DNA of 8,808 nucleotides from positions 1 through 8,808 of the forward strand of contig PEXD01000021.1 in the NCBI GenBank assembly GCA_002779235.1, given 5' to 3'. The stretch is from Candidatus Woesearchaeota archaeon CG07_land_8_20_14_0_80_44_23 (GTDB taxonomy: Archaea; Nanobdellota; Nanobdellia; Woesearchaeales; 0-14-0-80-44-23). Both the position numbers and the translations under genes were made by a program. Numbering within the stretch: position 1 is the stretch's first letter; every line of letters starts with the position of its first letter. This document shows, one piece after another, positions 5,854-8,808 of this stretch. The notes under the pieces were generated by a model. The model searched no databases, was not told the DNA's origin, and worked only from the letters and a program-made list of their open reading frames with translations.

Positions 5854-6162
5854 TCAATGCTCAGGAAAAAGCGGGTTTTCCTCTTCTCTCATTCTTTTGT
5901 GCTCTTTCTTGTGCTCTTCAATCACCATTTCAAAATCCGCCTTTGATTTGACAGACTCATAAATCTCCCTGACCTGCTTTTCAGTGTAGTCCTCATAATT
6001 TGTCGGGAACTGCATTGTCAGGGGGCCTTCCACCAGCGCTAACTGGTACATTCTTTTGCCAGGCATGATAGAATCGCTCACCCATGTTTTGAGCTTCAGG
6101 ACGGTCCCATCTTTCAACTGCTTTTCCGCTACATATTGCTCAGCAATATCCTCTAATGTCAT
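5854..6162 (-). CDS. Hypothetical protein, 102 residues, charged C-terminus
   Basis: The product is not recognised. The first half looks strand-rich (GTVLKLKTWV at 19-28, MYQLALVEGPLTMQF at 38-52). The second half is helical, beginning NYEDYTEKQVREIYESVKSK (55-74) and continuing into a very charged helix (IEEHKKEHKRMREEENP). There is no signal peptide or membrane segment. The ATG at 6160-6162 lies in a block (6146-6184) that is nearly repeated at 6726-6763 before another gene. A decayed copy of its YEDYTEKQVR region lies immediately upstream. The gene therefore belongs to a small paralogous set that has been duplicated and partly lost here. It is the last gene of the accessory run. Confidence 0.7.
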   Translation of the reverse strand: MTLEDIAEQYVAEKQLKDGTVLKLKTWVSDSIMPGKRMYQLALVEGPLTMQFPTNYEDYTEKQVREIYESVKSKADFEMVIEEHKKEHKRMREEENPLFPEH

Positions 6163-6184
6163 TTTGTTTCTTCCTTCCGCATAT
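6146..6184 (-). repeat. Initiation-region repeat, copy A (ATG form)
   Basis: This block covers the ribosome site, the start and the first codons (Met-Thr-Leu-Glu-Asp-Ile) of the 102-residue gene. It matches copy B at 6726-6763 apart from one indel and a few substitutions. The last codon of an upstream frame (ACA AAA TGA) overlaps the start as ATGA. Confidence 0.75.
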
Positions 6185-6185
6185 G

Positions 6186-6245
6186 TTAGGCATAATTTTT
6201 TCTAACTTGCTATTCTGTGTAATCCTCATATTTTTTCTGGCTCAG
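6186..6245 (-). pseudogene. Decayed fragment of a paralogue of the 5854-6162 gene
   Basis: In one minus-strand frame the sequence reads LSQKKYEDYTE, stop (TAG, 6210-6212), QVRKNYA, stop. The neighbouring gene has NYEDYTEKQVREIYE. Codon by codon the match is TAT/TAT, GAG/GAG, GAC/GAT, TAC/TAC, ACT/ACA, GAA/GAA, AAG/TAG, CAG/CAA, GTC/GTT, AGG/AGA. Most differences are at third positions and the Lys codon has become a stop. This pattern fits an old coding duplication and not chance. Only about 20 codons remain recognisable. Confidence 0.6.
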
Positions 6246-6256
6246 TTATTAATATT

Positions 6257-6742
6257 CTAATATTCCGGCCATTCTTTTAAACCGCGCTCTTTACGATTTA
6301 TATTCTCCATTTTTGTTGCAATAGCATGAGGAACTGCATAAGGAAATTCAATTTCTGACATATAATGCAACAAAACTTCAGGAATTTTATTAACTAAAAA
6401 TTCTGTTATTTCATGTATAAACATTGATTCAGGATCTGTTTCAGGTTCTTTAAAGCCATACTTCCGACCATGCTCTTCGAATACATGCTCTTCGCAATAT
6501 TTTTCTTTGTCAATATACCATTGTAATGTTTTCGTAGAAACTCTTATCAGCCCTTCTTTTTTATCATCTAAGCACATATCATAACTAATCATTTCATTGT
6601 CAATTACATACTGAAAAATATCATAATCAAACCCATTTTTAAATCCATAAAGATGCACTGGCAGCTGAGTTGAACACCAGGACTTAGCATTTTCCAATGC
6701 TTTATCTAAAAATTCTTTTGAAGTTATATCCTCTAATGTTAT
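6257..6742 (-). CDS. Hypothetical protein with HEITE...HAIATKME motif, possible metal-binding; start codon uncertain
   Basis: The product is not recognised. From the TTG at 6695-6697 it has 146 residues. By homology of the initiation region it should begin at 6740-6742, but there the codon is ATA instead of ATG, giving 161 residues that open (I)TLEDITSKEFLDKALENAK. No ATG exists in frame before a stop at 6770-6772. The C-terminal third contains HEITEFL, and about 27 residues later HAIATKMENI, then GLKEWPEY. An HExxE helix paired with a second His/Glu helix would suit a metal site or zincin-like fold, but this is only a pattern. Cys residues occur in W-C-S, DMCLD and KYCEEH. Codon use is strongly AT-rich compared with the core operon. 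It may be intact with TTG initiation, ATA-initiated, or weakened by loss of its start. Confidence 0.6.
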   Translation of the reverse strand: MTLEDITSKEFLDKALENAKSWCSTQLPVHLYGFKNGFDYDIFQYVIDNEMISYDMCLDDKKEGLIRVSTKTLQWYIDKEKYCEEHVFEEHGRKYGFKEPETDPESMFIHEITEFLVNKIPEVLLHYMSEIEFPYAVPHAIATKMENINRKERGLKEWPEY

Positions 6743-6763
6743 TTTGTCCCCCCTTCTGCATAT
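6726..6763 (-). repeat. Initiation-region repeat, copy B (ATG changed to ATA)
   Basis: This is a near copy of the block at 6146-6184. Both have ATATGCRGAAGG, then ACAAAAT, then ACATTAGAGGATAT. The upstream overlap ATGA of copy A is ATAA here, so the overlapping stop is kept while the start codon is lost. Confidence 0.75.
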
Positions 6764-6775
6764 CTTTTTTCAATT

Positions 6776-7129
6776 TCATAAAACTAATTTTCCGGCAATT
6801 TCGGACTTTCCATAAGTTATGCATTCCTCTATTGCGCCAGGACCGCAATTCCTGCAAATTGTTTGTTCATAATCTATTTTTTTATCATCCATTCTCCAAT
6901 ATGCAGGGCAAAATAGTTTTGCTGCCGTCGTATACTGTTCCCCTGTCAAGGATTTCCCTTCCTCTTTTAAATGTAAAACTTCTTCCAGAACTCCAATTGT
7001 TCTATCATAGTCAAAAACAATATCAGTTAATTCCCTTGAAATTTTTAAAACTTTTTCGACTTTTTCTTTATTTAATATTTCTATCAAATCTGACACGCTT
7101 ATTTTTTTACTACCTTCTTTTGGAACCAT
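6776..7129 (-). CDS. Hypothetical protein with a four-cysteine C-terminal cluster
   Basis: The product is not recognised; it has 117 residues. The N-terminal half is helical (VSDLIEILNKEKVEKVLKIS, 12-31, and a second helix around TIGVLEEVLHLKEEG, 44-58). The C-terminal half contains four cysteines, C74 (LFCPAYW), C92 and C95 (ICRNC) and C103 (EECITYG), spaced C-x17-C-x2-C-x7-C. That could bind zinc or an iron-sulfur cluster, but no known family is evident. A very good ribosome site, AGGAGG at 7137-7142, lies seven bases before the ATG. It follows the gene cluster with the shared C-terminal module and may be co-transcribed with it. Confidence 0.75.
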   Translation of the reverse strand: MVPKEGSKKISVSDLIEILNKEKVEKVLKISRELTDIVFDYDRTIGVLEEVLHLKEEGKSLTGEQYTTAAKLFCPAYWRMDDKKIDYEQTICRNCGPGAIEECITYGKSEIAGKLVL

Positions 7130-7181
7130 TTTTTATCCTCCTAAATATTTTTATTCCCTATTGGCATGCTCGCTCAGGCAA

Positions 7182-8124
7182 CTAAACGGGCTTATTCCTT
7201 ACAAATTCGGCAACTTTGGCAAATAGATTATCTTCCTGCCCTTCAACGCTTAGACAAGCAGACGTCAGGAATGAAAGCGTATACTCCGCCGTTTACCTGA
7301 ATTGGTTTCCTGGCATCCATTGATTCTTTAACTTTTGCTTCCAAAAATTCTTTATGATTAGAATATCCGGTGCGCACGTGCGCCTCCGGCGCTACCACGA
7401 CAAAGCGCCCCCTCTCGTAGTAGCCGGAGCCGTCTTTACTATCGAAGCCGCCGTAGCTGCTGTCGAGGAAGACAGGACGCCCCGAATTGTTGAATGTTCC
7501 TTCTTTTATTCTGTGATAGCTTCCAACAACCCTTCTCTTTTCTTCTTTAAATAATATGTTTGCAATATTCTCTCTACTCTCAAGACTTCCTGCAACCATT
7601 AGGAGTCGGTCGTCTTTCATGAAGTGATCATAATCTAAAAGACCGCTGTCGTTGATTACTACATTGTCTTTATCTAAGTTGGCAAATATTGCATAAGGCT
7701 GACTTGAAGAAAATCCTTTCTTTATATCATCAAGAGGTACCATTTCTGGATTGTTCATAAATGTTTTCCATTCAGTGGCGTTCAATGAAAGAAAACCATA
7801 CATGTGAATATTTTTAATTCCTTGCTTTATTCTTTCTGTAGTTGTGAGAGGTCCTAGCGAATGTCCCACTGCATAAACCCTGCCTTCTTCTGTCTGACCT
7901 TGATATTCTGCACTATTTACGTCCGCGTATCGTTTTCTGATTGCAGTTCTTGCTTTTGCATTTCCCAATTCAGCGATAAGTCTTGGCATGTCCGCAATTA
8001 CGCCATTGTGCTCTTTGGCAAGTGCATCTGCATCTTCACGTGCATAAACGTATGCGCTAACATCTGTGATTGCAACAATTGCAGGAACCTTTATTTCTTT
8101 ATAGTATTTGATTATATCAGCCAT
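7182..8124 (-). pseudogene. Large hypothetical protein with GHSLG motif; +1 frameshift before its C-terminal module
   Basis: The product is not recognised as a whole. The uninterrupted frame runs from ATG (8122-8124) to TGA (7243-7245), 293 residues, ending IPDVCLSKR. Moving one base forward near 7250-7260 lets translation continue as LSVEGQEDNLFAKVAEFVRN and on to TAG at 7182-7184, which is the same ending as both upstream genes. The frame is therefore broken by a one-base change, or uses +1 frameshifting. RVYAVGHSLG (82-91) resembles the strand and nucleophile elbow of serine hydrolases. DRLLMVAGSLE (172-182) and a His at 249 or 257 could supply the rest of a triad, but this is weak. The start overlaps the upstream gene by eight bases (ATGGCTGA). 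A GC-rich patch (7370-7490) stands out against an AT-rich gene. Confidence 0.65.
7191..7232 (-). repeat. C-terminal module repeat, copy 1
   Basis: The copy encodes DNLFAKVAEFVRNK, preceded by LSVEGQE and followed by Pro-Val-stop. It is out of frame with the 293-codon frame before it. It matches copy 2 and copy 3 at 37 of 42 bases each. Confidence 0.85.
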
Positions 8125-8677
8125 TGTGTTGACCCCGTTTATTCCTTACAAATTCGGCAACTTTTGCAAATAAGTCATCCTCCTTGTCCATGCTCAGGTT
8201 TGCCGATATCTCATTATAGTCGCCTTTACTGTTTGTGCGCTTAACACCGCGCCAGTCATAGGATAATAGCCCGTCAATCATATTTTTGGGAATTATGATT
8301 TTATTGCTGTAATCTTCTTTCCTGATTTTTCTGAGGTCGCTGTCTTTGGCTAATCTGGTGATTTTGAGATGCCCGAAGGGACTCCTATTATTATAGTCAT
8401 AATCCGAGGTCAGTGTTACATAATAGAGTGCTTCTGCAGTGGGCTCTTTCAGGAAGAAGTCATTCCAGTAAACCAGCTGCGTTTCATCAATTGGCTTTAG
8501 TTTTGCGTCTTTTATCACTTTTACGATTTGCTCGTCTTCAGTGTATTTTTCAATCTTCATCTCATTTATGATAAATCTGTATGCCTGCAGCTCTCCCTGT
8601 CTGACCATTTCCCTAAGAAACTCAGCAATCTCTCGCTCGCTTTTATAATACCCATCTATGCGCTCTTCTATTGACAT
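8117..8677 (-). CDS. Hypothetical protein ending in the shared LFAKVAEFVRNK module
   Basis: The product is not recognised; it has 186 residues. The N-terminal part is helical (MSIEERIDGYYKSEREIAEF, 1-20). The middle is mixed (LVYWNDFFLKEPTAEALYYV at 68-87, DYDYNNRSPFGHLKITRLA at 92-110). The C-terminus is the shared module: ANLSMDKEDDLFAKVAEFVR at 159-178, then NK, with a six-residue extension RGQHNG not found in the other copies. There is no signal peptide or transmembrane segment. A GAGGG sits about eight bases before the ATG. The gene starts 18 bases after the previous one and overlaps the next by eight bases, so it is in the middle of an operon of related-ended genes. Confidence 0.75.
   Translation of the reverse strand: MSIEERIDGYYKSEREIAEFLREMVRQGELQAYRFIINEMKIEKYTEDEQIVKVIKDAKLKPIDETQLVYWNDFFLKEPTAEALYYVTLTSDYDYNNRSPFGHLKITRLAKDSDLRKIRKEDYSNKIIIPKNMIDGLLSYDWRGVKRTNSKGDYNEISANLSMDKEDDLFAKVAEFVRNKRGQHNG
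8138..8179 (-). repeat. C-terminal module repeat, copy 2
   Basis: The copy encodes DDLFAKVAEFVRNK in frame at the end of the 186-residue protein. It matches copy 3 at 38 of 42 bases; even synonymous positions in the GTT GCC GAA TTT core are identical in all three copies. Confidence 0.9.
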
Positions 8678-8695
8678 CGCTTACGCCCTCATAAA

Positions 8696-8808
8696 TTAAG
8701 CTGGTTTGTTCCTTATAAATTCGGCAACTTTTGCAAATAAATTATCTAATTCTCCTTTGACTGTTAACCTTCCCCCAATTTTGTGGCGGGTGCCTTCCCA
8801 TAATTCCC
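8696..8808 (-). CDS. C-terminal end of a gene with the shared LFAKVAEFIRNK module (partial)
   Basis: Only the last 36 codons lie in the window; the gene continues past the right edge. It reads ELWEGTRHKIGGRLTVKGEL and then DNLFAKVAEFIRNKPA, with TAA at 8696-8698. The RLTVKGELDNLF part aligns with CLSVEGQEDNLF and NLSMDK-EDDLF of the two downstream genes, so a short beta strand plus an amphipathic helix is shared. The upstream portion is too short to classify. It lies 18 bases before the next gene and is probably in the same transcript. Confidence 0.75.
   Translation of the reverse strand, partial: ELWEGTRHKIGGRLTVKGELDNLFAKVAEFIRNKPA
8705..8746 (-). repeat. C-terminal module repeat, copy 3
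   Basis: The copy encodes DNLFAKVAEFIRNK in the partial gene at the right edge, followed by Pro-Ala-stop, much like the Pro-Val-stop of copy 1. Confidence 0.9.

Noticed and set aside
6170..6229. Short ATG-initiated frame (MRITQNSK...) in the gap before the 102-residue gene
   Set aside because: The alternative frame shows clear codon-level similarity to the neighbouring gene, so this region is better explained as a decayed coding remnant.
6697..7185. A plus-strand 162-codon hydrophobic frame
   Set aside because: It is antisense to two minus-strand frames with good ribosome sites or homology, and its Leu/Phe richness is what antisense AT-rich coding DNA gives.

Overview
The window is archaeal. 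It carries the conserved archaeal exosome-proteasome gene string on the minus strand, in the order RNase P protein Pop5 (rnp2), proteasome alpha (psmA), SBDS/Sdo1, Rrp4, Rrp41, Rrp42, and then RNA polymerase subunit K (rpoK). Shine-Dalgarno sites are strong, genes overlap or nearly touch, and TATA-like boxes replace bacterial promoters. The phylum cannot be fixed from this sequence. Every supported gene is on the minus strand, so transcription runs from high to low coordinates.

Right part (about 8808 to 5854): an AT-rich accessory run of small genes, none of them recognised. Three consecutive reading frames (one cut by the window edge, one of 186 codons, one of 293 codons plus a +1 frameshift) end in the same module, a short strand followed by the helix DNLFAKVAEFVRNK. 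Their 42-base cores match at 37 or 38 positions pairwise. Three smaller genes follow. Two of these share a duplicated block of about 38 bases around the start codon, in which one copy has ATA in place of ATG. A decayed fragment of a paralogue of the last gene lies just upstream of it. The whole region looks like a reshuffling, partly decaying set of paralogous modules.

Middle part (5673 to 1008): the core operon. It combines RNA processing and decay (RNase P subunit, Rrp4 cap, Rrp41/Rrp42 ring), ribosome maturation (SBDS), protein degradation (20S alpha ring) and a transcription subunit. Rrp4 has an unusual hydrophilic, RG-containing tail of about 110 residues. rpoK ends in T-runs that probably terminate transcription.

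Left part (948 to 1): a MNT/HEPN toxin-antitoxin-type pair. The winged-helix nucleotidyltransferase has its own TATA box and an 18-base perfect palindrome lying between that box and the start codon, so autoregulation of a nearly leaderless transcript is likely. The HEPN partner is cut by an in-frame TAA, yet family-like sequence, including the RxxxxY catalytic motif, continues in the same frame. A nested two-stem inverted repeat sits directly after its end.
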